Part shown: in pieces, positions 54,743 through 64,000 of the stretch
Layout of the letters: each line of letters starts with the position of its first letter
How positions within the stretch are numbered: position 1 is the stretch's first letter
Source: Penicillium oxalicum
Lineage: Eukaryota > Ascomycota > Eurotiomycetes > Eurotiales > Aspergillaceae
Length of the DNA stretch: 64,000 nucleotides
Reading direction: 5' to 3'
NCBI RefSeq assembly: GCF_001723175.1
Contig: NC_064650.1
Coordinates: 1,240,001-1,304,000 of the forward strand
Program-made: the position numbers and the translations under genes
The notes under the pieces: model-generated
The model's input: only the letters and a program-made list of their open reading frames with translations
Database searches by the model: none
Told to the model about the DNA's origin: nothing

Positions 54743-56137
54743 TTAATCCCGCGTGCGATTTGGAACCCATCGTCGAAGAAGGAATTCACGAATCCGATAC
54801 CGATTGAGATCCGCACCAACGTCTGCAGGCCTTCCGGCAGGAGGGGGAACGTCAACGTAGCAGATGACCAGACTCTTTTTCACTTGAGCCTGTACGCGAT
54901 TCACACAGTGTAGCCACCACCAGCTTCGAGATTGCTTTTCAGTCGCGTGTTTCTTGAGATCTTCCGTTGAAGACCAGAACTCGTGACTGTAAGATGGAAT
55001 AATGATGACTGCGAACTCGGCGTGAGAGAAAACCGGCCCACGGTTGTAGAGAAGATAATCGGTTCCGAATTTCACTCCGGAGCGTACGACCCATCCGAGG
55101 GAGCGGAAGTGATGGTACACCGCGTATGATATCATGAACGGGTCATCAACCTTTAGAGGACCACCCTCGGGACGGGGAGGGTAGTAAGAGTGACGGCGAA
55201 GGGTGTTCAGGAGAGACGGAGTCGGAATGGCGACATTGGTTGTGCGGTCGACGATGCGCAAAGCGCCCAGGGCGTAAACCAAGAAGAAAGCTTCTTCGTT
55301 GGAAAGTTGGAGATGCTCTTCGTTGTCAAAAATGTCCAAATCCAACTCGTCATCGAGGTTTTGAATCGGAGTCGTGGAGATCGGCAGAGGCCCCTGATTC
55401 TCGAAGGGCGAGGACAACGAATTTGTCGAGTCAACCAACTGGGCGGTCTCTCTGTTTTGCATTGCTTGTTGCCGTCTCTCGAGGAACTTGGCTTCCATGG
55501 CTCTCTTCACGGAGAACTTCTCCACAGAGATGGCGGGTGCGTCTGCAGCCTCATCCACCAGGAGTCCATGAGAAGCGCCGTTTTCACGGGCGGCAGCCTC
55601 AGCCCTCAACCTCTCTTCCACAGCAAGCTTCTCATGTCTTGCTCGCTCAAGCTTGAGCTGCCTTCGTTCAGCCCGACGTTTCCTTGTAGCCTCTTCAACC
55701 GTGCTTCCGCCCATCAAACCCCTCCTCTTTTTTTCCTGCTCCAGCCAAGTAGGCTCACTTCGACTCAGACTACCTTTACCGAAGAACCCCATCTCCCACA
55801 GAGCTCGGATCGTCTTCTCATCGCTAACATGGACGGATGAGGTAGCCGAGTCGAAGTATGCAGAGAGAATTTCCTGACGAGGAGGGGAGACAAGAAAGGT
55901 GAGGTACGAGAGGGCAACGCTTATGATAGACAGAGGGTTATGAGGAATTACTGAAGGAACGTGATGCACATTGACTGGAAGAGGAAAGCGATGAATGTGC
56001 CTGTAATTTGGTCTAGGAGGCCGGGAAGCCCGAGGTGGATGAACCTTCTCCGACACATCTGGTTTTGCAGCAGTCGACTCTATCGTCGACGCGGCTGCTT
56101 TCACCCCCGACAAAGGAGGGGCCACGGGCTCGGCCAT
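54743..56137 (-). CDS. sen2: tRNA-splicing endonuclease catalytic subunit SEN2
   Basis: Single exon, 464 residues, from ATG 56137 (MAEPVAPPL); the earlier in-frame codon is TTG. The C-terminal nuclease fold contains FRSLGWVVRSGVKFGTDYLL and YNRGPVFSHAEFAVIIIP, then QAQVKKSLVICYVDVPPP. The triad of the Sen family is a Tyr in the DYLLY segment, the His of FSHAEF and the Lys of VKKSLV. It is the subunit that cuts the 5' splice site of intron-containing pre-tRNAs, working with Sen34, Sen15 and Sen54. The N-terminal half has a Lys/Arg/Glu coiled region with EKKRRGLMGGSTVEEATRKR, also typical. Identity is secure. Confidence 0.93.
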   Translation of the reverse strand: MAEPVAPPLSGVKAAASTIESTAAKPDVSEKVHPPRASRPPRPNYRHIHRFPLPVNVHHVPSVIPHNPLSIISVALSYLTFLVSPPRQEILSAYFDSATSSVHVSDEKTIRALWEMGFFGKGSLSRSEPTWLEQEKKRRGLMGGSTVEEATRKRRAERRQLKLERARHEKLAVEERLRAEAAARENGASHGLLVDEAADAPAISVEKFSVKRAMEAKFLERRQQAMQNRETAQLVDSTNSLSSPFENQGPLPISTTPIQNLDDELDLDIFDNEEHLQLSNEEAFFLVYALGALRIVDRTTNVAIPTPSLLNTLRRHSYYPPRPEGGPLKVDDPFMISYAVYHHFRSLGWVVRSGVKFGTDYLLYNRGPVFSHAEFAVIIIPSYSHEFWSSTEDLKKHATEKQSRSWWWLHCVNRVQAQVKKSLVICYVDVPPPAGRPADVGADLNRYRIREFLLRRWVPNRTRD

Positions 56138-56840
56138 GACAGACAAGCAACTACAATGTGATAGAGGATCCTATTCTGATACTTTCGTCAGCATTCTCGT
56201 TCAATAACGAAGATGAGTGATGAACAAGTGTAAGATGACGGTTTTCTCAGATACCGTTGTAGTCAATTTAAGCAGATCACTGACAGGCAGCTAGAAATCA
56301 AGGTGCCACCTGCCTGGGCTTAGGTGTAAAGGTCATCATCGAATGGAGGGCTGGGGATAGGCAAAAAGGAGGAAATAGCTCGCGAGAAGCTGAGCTACCA
56401 TCCACCTCGGCTGAGCTTACCTGGTGACTGCGAGCTCTGAGCGAATGTGCGGGAACCTTGCTCAAGATGATCGCTCGGACAAGGCCGAGCAGGCTTTAGC
56501 TGTTTAGTCAGTCGCTGGAGTTCTCATTGCTGCCTTTGCATTATCGGCTTGAGATTTTCCATGTACAAGAGAAAAAGGAAAAAAGTTGCAGTTTGGCGGG
56601 CGTGGCATTTCAATTTAAGCGGGCTGCGATGACTAAGCTCCCGGTGCGGTGAGTTGCCAACCGTCGACGGACCTACTCCACTCGGCGGCATCAAAAAATT
56701 CCTCCGCTTCACGATTGACGACTCAAGGACGACCACCAAACCGTAATCACCCTCAAATTCCGACAAGTAAGTCAACTCCCGAGTCTCTGTACTTGATTTT
56801 TGTCTTTCATTGATCTTTAAACTGATCTTTCTCATCTAGA
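56138..56840. promoter_or_regulatory. Divergent intergenic region between SEN2 and NOP10
   Basis: About 700 bp between head-to-head genes. Both encode RNA-processing factors. No specific binding site is called. Confidence 0.35.
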
Positions 56841-57264
56841 ATGCATTTGATGGTATGTCTAACCTGTGCTCGCCGTCACACCGAATGAAACCTCGCTTCC
56901 GCAGAACGAAACGATCGCGTCAGGTCCACACGATTACTGACATACTTTCAAAAAGTACACTCTGGGTGCCGATGGCAAGCGTGTCTACACGCTGAAGAAG
57001 GTCGTCGATGGCAAGGTGTCCAAGTCTGCGTAAGCGCTCGGAGTATGATCCTTCAAGATGGGCTCCATGGCTAATTCTTAACAGTCACCCTGCTCGCTTC
57101 TCTCCCGACGACAAGTACTCCCGCCACCGTGTCACCCTGAAGCGCCGCTATGGTCTTCTCCTCACCCAGCAGCCTGGTACGTGACATCTTTGCGCCCCTC
57201 ACTTCCTCGAACTTCCGCCCATACTAAGACTTTCATTATTGCAGAGGAGGTTCCTTCATCTTGA
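56841..57264 (+). CDS. nop10: H/ACA snoRNP subunit NOP10
   Basis: Four exons, 56841..56852, 56956..57029, 57085..57176, 57245..57264, 65 residues. The first exon encodes only MHLM. The whole protein carries the family hallmark: [19 protein letters not shown], then [19 protein letters not shown] and [16 protein letters not shown]10 is a core protein of H/ACA ribonucleoproteins that pseudouridylate rRNA and, in many eukaryotes, stabilise telomerase RNA; it bridges Cbf5 and Nhp2. All introns use GT..AG and preserve the frame. The gene would be missed by single-frame searches because no exon is longer than 92 nt. It converges on NOB1. Confidence 0.93.
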
Positions 57265-57681
57265 ATTATTAAATAAAAAACTGGGATACTGGATTTTGGG
57301 GGGTAAAACCCCTGAATATTGGCGCTAGGTGTTAATTGTACAGGTTGTGGATGGCTGTGATCTGCATTGCGTTGGCTGAGCTTTACGATAGCCAAATCTC
57401 ATTCGATAAACCCCCTCCGGCCTCGAATACTCTGCCCTTCAATGATAACCGTATATTGGGATTCATGGTTTTACCAAGAATTCAATTGCACCATCTTCTA
57501 AGAGAGTCTCTCTTCTTGATCTGTAGCACAAGTCGCAACCGATCTCTCGACGCGGTGGATCAGTGGCACCCACGATCAGGTCGTCATTGGAAAAATGAAA
57601 ATGAAGTAAAAGACTTTTGAAAAGTGCCAATGAAACTCCTGTCTAATAATCCGTAATGCAAAATGCACCGTGTACAGTACT
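57265..57681. other. Convergent 3' intergenic region between NOP10 and NOB1
   Basis: No gene or RNA element seen. AT-rich just after the NOP10 stop. Confidence 0.45.
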
Positions 57682-59037
57682 TTAGCGCTTCCTTGAGTTG
57701 ACATTGCGGCCAGCGCCAACTCGAATGCGTCCACCGGATTTGTTACGCTCACCGGTCAAGATACCGGGGAGATAATCCTCATCCATTAGATCACGCTCAC
57801 GGCGTTGACGCCGCTCCTCTTCAACTGTGGATCGGACGTACTCCTTCTGATCCTCGGCGAAGATCAACTCAGTACCCCAGCCTCCCTTTCCACCACCACC
57901 TTTCCACTTGCCGTTGGCACTACCGGCAATAGGCTTGGGGACGCTGAACCGATTTCCACGATTGTTCCATTGCATGTTCTTCTTCAAGTGCATCGTAAAC
58001 TGGCCATTCGCGGTAGTGGTGCATGAAACACGGGTGAGAGTGTCCTTGCCGCAGCGAGGACAGAACTGCTTGTTCATTTCCTTGGTTGTCAAGAAACAGC
58101 CATGGCAGCGCTTGATAAACGACTTCAGGTGTTGGACTCGTTGAAGCGTCGTGGTAGAGAGCAAGTTGAGGTTCATCTGCAACAAGACATTTTGGCACTA
58201 CAACCGGGGGTCAGGTCAAGTCATCGACGAGAACACATTGGGGTGGGATCTTACAGCAAAATCGGTTGTCATGGTTGCAACCTGCATGGTCTTTGGTTCA
58301 GCACCATTGCCTGACGCTCCACTCTCGTCGCGGGCCAGCCGCTTCTTGTAGTTGGTGGGAGTGATCCATTCACCACCATCCGAGTCGGCTGCATCATCTT
58401 CTTCCTCATCCTCCTCGTTCTCTTCGTCGAGGTATTCCTCGGCGATGGTTGACTCCGCCTCAATGTTTTCTGCAACGATCTCGGCATTGGAAGAGGGCGT
58501 TGTTTCCTCCTCTGGCTGCTGCTGCTGCTCCTCTTCTCCCTTTTTGTCCGTCACTGATGCTTCTGCCTCCTCGTTGGTTGCTTCCTTCTCGGTGGGCGCA
58601 GACTCTTCCTCCTTGCCCTCCTCCTTCTTATCTTCCTCCTTCACTGGCGGTCTCCCGTTCACGCGCTTCTGGCCTGGAACGCTTCGCAGACGCCAGTCGC
58701 CACCATTGCGCTCGCACTCAATTTCGTAGGCGAGCGCCAGTACTTCGATATCGACTCGACTCAGGACGGATCGATCACCTGTCTTGCGGGCGAATTCGCT
58801 GATGACGTTGAAGCTTTTAGGCGTAGGGGTGCGTTGCTTCAAGAAAGGCAGATAAAGGGTTTCCACTCGAGCACGGGCGTCGGGGTCGCGAATCTCGTTG
58901 ACCACAGCGGGAGTGGTAATGATCTCGTCGCATTGAGCCAGCAAGGTTGAAAGTGGCGGGGTATTTTTGATGATAGGACCGGCATCCAGCACGATCGTGT
59001 GCACAGGTTTCCCTGAAGGCGCTGTTGCATCCGCCAT
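57682..59037 (-). CDS. nob1: NOB1, 20S pre-rRNA D-site endonuclease
   Basis: Two exons, complement(57682..58197, 58255..59037), 432 residues. The PIN domain (about 12-115) starts with VHTIVLDAGPIIKN; Asp18 is the first acidic catalytic residue and NEIRD follows. A long acidic Glu/Asp/Gln region (about 125-235) is as in fungal NOB1. After the intron, CQNVLLQMNLNLLS leads to the zinc ribbon CHGC..CPRC (Cys292, 295, 307, 310) and the Gly/Lys-rich tail with GGGKGGWGTELIF. NOB1 makes the final cut that generates the 3' end of 18S rRNA in cytoplasmic pre-40S particles. Identity is secure. Confidence 0.94.
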
Positions 59038-62000
59038 GGTGTGCTTGATCCTTCGAATTCAGAAAATTCGAGTATGCGCCAAAAAGCAACTCAAATATCG
59101 AACGTGTAACTTTTTTCTTCGAGGCGGGGAAAATGTCGCTTCCCGAAATGGTGCGAAAAGGGAAATTTCTCACGGGCGATGGTCAGTGCGCTTATCGTTA
59201 TCTTATCGTCTTCCGCCCTCCGAAAGGCCCAGCTCACCTGAGGTTGGGCTTGCACGCCTATCATTGTCATGCAACCTTTTTTTTGCTTCAAGTAGGAAAT
59301 GTTAAGAATGGATTAGTGATTCATCTGATTGTCGGTTAATGTACAAGGTGCCTAGTCTTACATTCAGGATCTGTCATTCGATCCCTGGTCTTTTTCCACA
59401 TTACCGGTCCTCGCCCGGGCTCGAGAGCAATATTTGAGCCGCATCAATACATCTACATATTCTGTACATAGCACTTCCAGCTGCCCTCAGGTAGTCCCTA
59501 GAAATCTCATAATTCAGTGCCTTGGTCGCCGATGCACGTTAAGCTTGAATGGAAAAACGCACTCCATTTATTATGCCATTACCTATATTAATTATTCATT
59601 CTTGAAGCCGGGGGGGGGGGGGGGGGGAAGTGCACAGAGGCCTATAGGTTCCATCGTGATCAATATTCTCGCCGGGCCCGGCTCATGGGGGAACATCCAT
59701 TATAATTGATCTCGGGCACTTTTGGGCTTTATTTGAATTCACAGCTACTAGGTCCCGATAGACCTTTTCCACATGTTCATCAGGCTCTATGCAGCTGCAG
59801 CAATGGCATATTTCATTCTGAGTGATTTGATCTCTCCGGTCATGGCAACCAGCAACGAATGACACACCTCTCGATTAAAACAGTACATTAGGTACACTTC
59901 CATATATAATGGCATGCTACGGGGCGAGTACAACCTTGAATTATCGCACCCTCATATATACTCACGGGAATTTCGCATACCTAGCACTAGTGCCTACTTG
60001 GGAACCTTGAATGTTCGCCCATTGGAATCCGGGGGACAGAATTCGAATTGAAGGAACAATGACCACCTTGAAATGATTGGGAATGTGATATCCAGGGGAC
60101 TACTACTTTGTTACAAATATAATCATTACACTTGGTAGCTCCTGGACTCTCTACCTTCATTGACGTACTTGTGAACCTGGACGTCGATCAATCCACCTAC
60201 CCCGAGCTATTTTCTATCTTCGCATTTCTAACTTGAAATTGATTCTCCTTCTCTTCTAACCTAGTCTATGTATGTTTCATCCATCATTCCTCTGTCTGTG
60301 GAAGCGGTAAAAACGGAGGTATTTCTTTAAGGGATGAATAAGGTGAAGTAACCCCCGGGACCTCGAGATAACTTAGCGCTTAGGCTTGTGTCAATGGCCA
60401 GGCTCTGTCGATTGGCCAGAACTAACAAAAAAATTGATGCTGGAAACCGTGCTCAGCAGGTAGATGAAAAGGACGTCCCCAATCTAAAATTGGCCTGGAA
60501 TATTCATGTACGTGTCAGATCAGTGCGTTCTGCCTTGCCGGCATCTTGCAGATTTGACAGGTGGAGGAGGGTCTCCCCTACGTCAAGTTGGAAACAGATT
60601 GCTGTAGCCAAAAGCGGCCTCTGCGAGCCATGTGCTCCCCAGTCTTTCATCCCAGAAAATTGGGCTTGCCCCAGATGATCTCTCCGCATTGAAGTCACTC
60701 ATGAAGGATTGTACCCTGTAAGTCTTGCGCCCGGGCGGTTTCCATCTTGCGAAGGGTCGTTGTAGGACCGAGAGCGCAGGTATGATGTATGGGCACCCTA
60801 AGCCGAGGCGAAAGAAGCCGCCATTGCCCCTTGGCGCATCCCATTTTAGTTCTGTGAAATGAAATTCTCTCTCATCCAAGAAATAGATTGGCAAAGGCTA
60901 TATTAGGAAGCACTGTAGCTTTGAAAGGCATCATGAATTTCACCCTCCGATTTATTTACACACTTGTGTTCAAGATCATGTGTCCTGCGACCGTACGCCC
61001 CATGCCAAAACAAGAAGGTATTCAGCACGTACAACACATCAGACATACTTTACAAACGAGTCCTCAATGCTATGAAATGACCAACAGGGAGTTTTGACAC
61101 AATTGAGCCAGGCTTCTAGAAGGTCCAGTCCTGGCCTTAATGGATTTAATATCAGATTGAGTTGTTACCACAGGGATGTTATGTATTCGCAATAGGACTT
61201 CGGTACTTGCAAGGGTGAAATTCCCCTTGCCGGATGGATCCGTCAATGAATTGACTTTTTCGACCTCCGTTGAGGTGACTACGGGACAATATTGAAATTT
61301 GCCATGTTCAAGGCTGGGGGAGCGAGTTTTGATCTACCATTCAATTTTTGAATCTCTTACCAATTTGTGACCCGCTCAAGAATTGATTCGCCCAGCAGCA
61401 GGTTTTTTTTCTAACTGGATCAGATGGTTTCTACCAAAATTGGGTCATCATGCGAACGGACTGTCACCTTACTCAGTCGAATGGAAGACCCAAATTGAAA
61501 TGTTTGCTGCCCAGGACGGGAATGCACCCGCTAGGCCTTTTGACAGTGAGTGAGCTCCTGAATCCAGAGCGATTTAGTCTGGTTCTTACCGAAGTGATTC
61601 CATTTCAAATGCTGAATTTGTATAATAATCCCCTGATTTTCATCCATCGCATCTTTCAATTATTGTAATGACCTACAGATGAGGTAAATTCGAATGAATC
61701 TATTTCAATTGATTCGAAATGGCTATTTACAGTATGCCGCTTGTACACTCCACACAGCTGCTGCCCCAGATCGGAACACACGTCTGACATCAGCCTATTT
61801 GTCACCGTTTCGTGTCGCTACTAATAAACAGATATAGACTTGAAATTCGATTTAAAATGATTGAGAAACACGTGGAAGACGTGTGCAAACGTCCCATCAT
61901 CGTTCAGACTATAGTCGAGCCAAGCTGTGTGACATCTTCGAGGAAAGAATGGAAAGTTTCAGGGGATTCAGAAGGAGGCCGATTTGCTTCGTCAGCTTAT

Positions 62001-62991
62001 ATCTAGAGAACAAGATACTCCAGCATGAATGATGAAGATAATGTAGTAGTATGTTCAGTGGAGATCACGTTGAATCTGTGGACTGAGGTAGAATAATGCG
62101 GCCGAGTGCGATACGATGTTTCTATCTTGTGAGACTCTTCTCAGACCCTCAGATCTGATTGACACCATCCAAGACCACACACAAAGAGGTATTTTCACTT
62201 AATTTATCACTAGAGCTTTGTCTTTAGCTCCATGATTAATCATCAAGTAGACGATGCCTGAATTTTAATGTGTTAAAGCCTACTTCGATGCCTTCAGTAG
62301 CCAGCAGCACTGATCGTACCTGACCAAACTCAAATTTAGCTTTGTTTCACCGAAACTCAAGCCGAGTGTCTTTTGACAGATGACTCATTACCTGCGCAAT
62401 TGAATATTCTGAAGAGCTTTGTTCATATTGAGGCAGGTTGAAAGGCTCGGACGGCTTTGCTCATCCGAGAACACGGCCCCTTGCGCTTTTGGTTTTTACT
62501 CTATCCCACTCGTAACCTAGGGATCAAAATGAGACGCATGAACGCAGTGGCAAACCTTTTAAATTGGAGACTTCGGCTGTCATCATGCAGGGAGTCCGTC
62601 TTGAACACACTTTTTTCCAGAGAGGGGCGATTAGCGAACTCAGTTCTTGATCGCAGTTCTGCCCAGTCCAAGGTGGTTCGATTCTCGATTGAATCGTCTA
62701 GGTGTTTGCGATCAAAGCTTCAGGTAGAGTCTGATCTGAGTTTCGGCAGTGTTCACTCTCATTAACACACTGTCAAAGGCTAATTCATCATTAGCTTTGT
62801 TTCTCTTTCGACTGGGCTTGGTACCTGATTCTATCATTCAATTCCAGGCAAACCACCCTCTCAGTTGAGCCCTTCCTTTGGTGGCCCTTTCACAAAGTTG
62901 AATTCTTCTGATTTCGCAGCTTCTATTCTGACAGTTATCTCTTAACCATCTCAAAGCGAGGGTTGAGAAAAATCCGAGTCGGGTGTTGAAG
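59038..62991. other. Gene-poor interval of about 4 kb
   Basis: No supported coding gene. Frames are short and disconnected and show no transposase, helicase or reverse-transcriptase motifs. An 18-base G run lies at 59610-59627. The region 60900-62400 is visibly AT-rich. It separates conserved housekeeping genes from the receptor gene at the window end. Confidence 0.5.
59610..59627 (+). repeat. Poly(G) tract, 18 bases
   Basis: Run of 18 G residues in the gene-poor interval. Directly visible. Confidence 0.9.
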
Positions 62992-63956
62992 ATGGACTAC
63001 CTTGAAATTCGCGATTCAAATCTCTCACACGAGAATGGCAACCCCTATGTATCGTCTCGTGGGATGCAAGGTCTTGTCATGAGCGTGGTTTTTACCTCGC
63101 TGGCGGCGTCTTTTGTGGTGGTCCGTCTCTACACTCGGATCAAGTTTTTACGACGCCTAGAAGCGAATGACTGGATGATTGTTGTCGCACTGGTGAGCTC
63201 TCCCCCTCCCCAAAGTCTTGGAGGTCTGACAGCTTTTGAAAAGGGCAAAGCTTATACATCGAGTAGGTCAATTCATTCATCTTCATGGGTCTGGACATTG
63301 TCGAGGCTACAAGCGGAATGGGGATGCATCTTGCAGACATACCACCAGAAATCCTTGAAAGACAGATGAAGGTACTTCAAGTTGACTCAAGGAAACAACA
63401 ATAAATCTGGCGTGTAATTGACTCTTATTCAATTTCAGGCATTTTGGCTCACGATACCATTCTATAATGCAGCCGTACTATGCGCAAAGGCGTCTATCCT
63501 GATGCAGTATTTCCGTGTCTTTCCAACACGACGCATGCGCATCGTCTGCTGGGTATTGATCTCCATGTTAGCCATCTATGGTACCTGGTGCATCATCAGT
63601 GCTTTTTTAACTTGCATCCCTGTCGCCAAGTTCTGGAACCCTACCCTCCCAGGGTACTGCCTGAGTCGTCCGGGGCTGTGGTTTTCAAATGCCAGCATGC
63701 ATATCACTACCGACCTCGCCATCTTGATCATTCCAATTCCGGCATTGATTGCAATTGATATACCCAAGAAGCAAAAAAATTATCCTTATGATCATGTTCG
63801 CGCTTGGAGGATTGTAAGTACTCACCCCCTCTCAACTCGACATCAACCTCAATCACACTCCAGAACTCGAACTAAACGGTCAATCTAGCGTCTGCATTAC
63901 AAGTATCATTCGTCTAATCAGCTTGAAAAAAATCTCCGACTCGACTGATCCAACCT
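62992..63956 (+). CDS. Rhodopsin-domain (PTH11/SAT4-like) integral membrane protein, 5' part, with apparent frameshift
   Basis: Exons 62992..63192, 63267..63371, 63439..63813 and 63889..63956; the gene continues past the window. It begins MDYLEIRDSNLSHENGNPY. The rhodopsin-like fungal domain shows VVVRLYTRIKFLRRLEANDW, MGLDIVEATSGMGMHL, ASILMQYFRVFPTRRMR and FWNPTLPGYCLSRPG, with repeated hydrophobic spans. These multipass proteins include host-sensing PTH11-type receptors; the ligand is unknown. After IPKKQ, the run of seven A at 63773-63779 pushes the frame off: the next base frame reads ILMIMFALGGF and joins correctly to VCITSIIRLISL. One extra A, likely a sequencing error, explains this. 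The 3' end is unseen; a 25-base C run follows the last donor. Confidence 0.85.
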
Positions 63957-63974
63957 GTACGTTTAAATCGCAAT

Positions 63975-63999
63975 CCCCCCCCCCCCCCCCCCCCCCCCC
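63975..63999 (+). repeat. Poly(C) tract, 25 bases, at window end
   Basis: Run of 25 C residues within what should be an intron of the receptor gene. Directly visible. Confidence 0.9.
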
Positions 64000-64000
64000 T

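Noticed and set aside
60583..60894. 103-codon minus-strand frame in the gene-poor interval
   Set aside because: Isolated frame without motifs or splice partners; overlaps another random frame.
62670..62700. GGTTCGATTC resembling a tRNA B box
   Set aside because: No matching A box or acceptor stem could be placed around it.
1..64000. CRISPR arrays, insertion sequences, operons, ribosome binding sites
   Set aside because: The genome is eukaryotic; no direct-repeat arrays, transposase genes or bacterial signals were seen.

Overview
This window is nuclear DNA from a filamentous ascomycete, most likely a Eurotiomycete of the Penicillium/Aspergillus type. The evidence is short spliceosomal introns (about 55-150 nt, GTANGT..CTRAY..YAG), single-copy eukaryotic housekeeping genes (AP-2 mu, SGT1, NOB1, NOP10, SEN2, TRM61, CysRS, UBC7, SPO11, lanosterol synthase), a PTH11-type rhodopsin-domain receptor and an LCL2 homologue. 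All exon coordinates are my own reconstruction from reading frames and splice consensus. No species call is possible from the sequence alone.

Layout. 1-11 kb: an unrecognised Pro/Ser-rich protein (2.3-3.2 kb), AP-2 mu (minus strand), an Erf4-type palmitoyltransferase subunit (minus strand) and a small RNase III-like gene with lost catalytic residues, followed by an 84-nt hairpin. 12-18 kb: a head-to-head pair of a 1344-residue TPR-CHAT caspase-like protease (minus) and a 320-residue gasdermin-like protein (plus). This is the most interesting locus and looks like a fungal protease/gasdermin cell-death module. 18-21.6 kb: a DUF4203 membrane protein with a very long disordered tail. 21.6-24.6 kb: apparently gene-free. 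24.6-34 kb: auxilin/Swa2, TRM61 and cysteinyl-tRNA synthetase (divergent), and a PQ-loop vacuolar transporter. 34-43 kb: a class I glutamine amidotransferase, SGT1, lanosterol synthase and a seven-exon SPO11. 43-49 kb: UBC7 (with an apparent 1-nt frameshift), a mitochondrial scramblase, LCL2 and mitochondrial ribosomal protein L27. 50-59 kb: a Rad9/Crb2 checkpoint mediator, SEN2, NOP10 and NOB1. 59-63 kb: a gene-poor stretch. 63-64 kb: the 5' part of a rhodopsin-domain receptor, cut by the window end and also carrying an apparent 1-nt homopolymer frameshift.

How the genes fit together. Most are unrelated housekeeping genes. Loose thematic neighbourhoods exist: tRNA biology (TRM61 beside CysRS, sharing a promoter), RNA processing (SEN2, NOP10, NOB1) and ER quality control (UBC7, LCL2). 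The protease/gasdermin pair is the only locus whose arrangement itself suggests a dedicated two-component system. Two homopolymer frameshifts and four long G/C tracts suggest that some base-level errors remain in the assembly.
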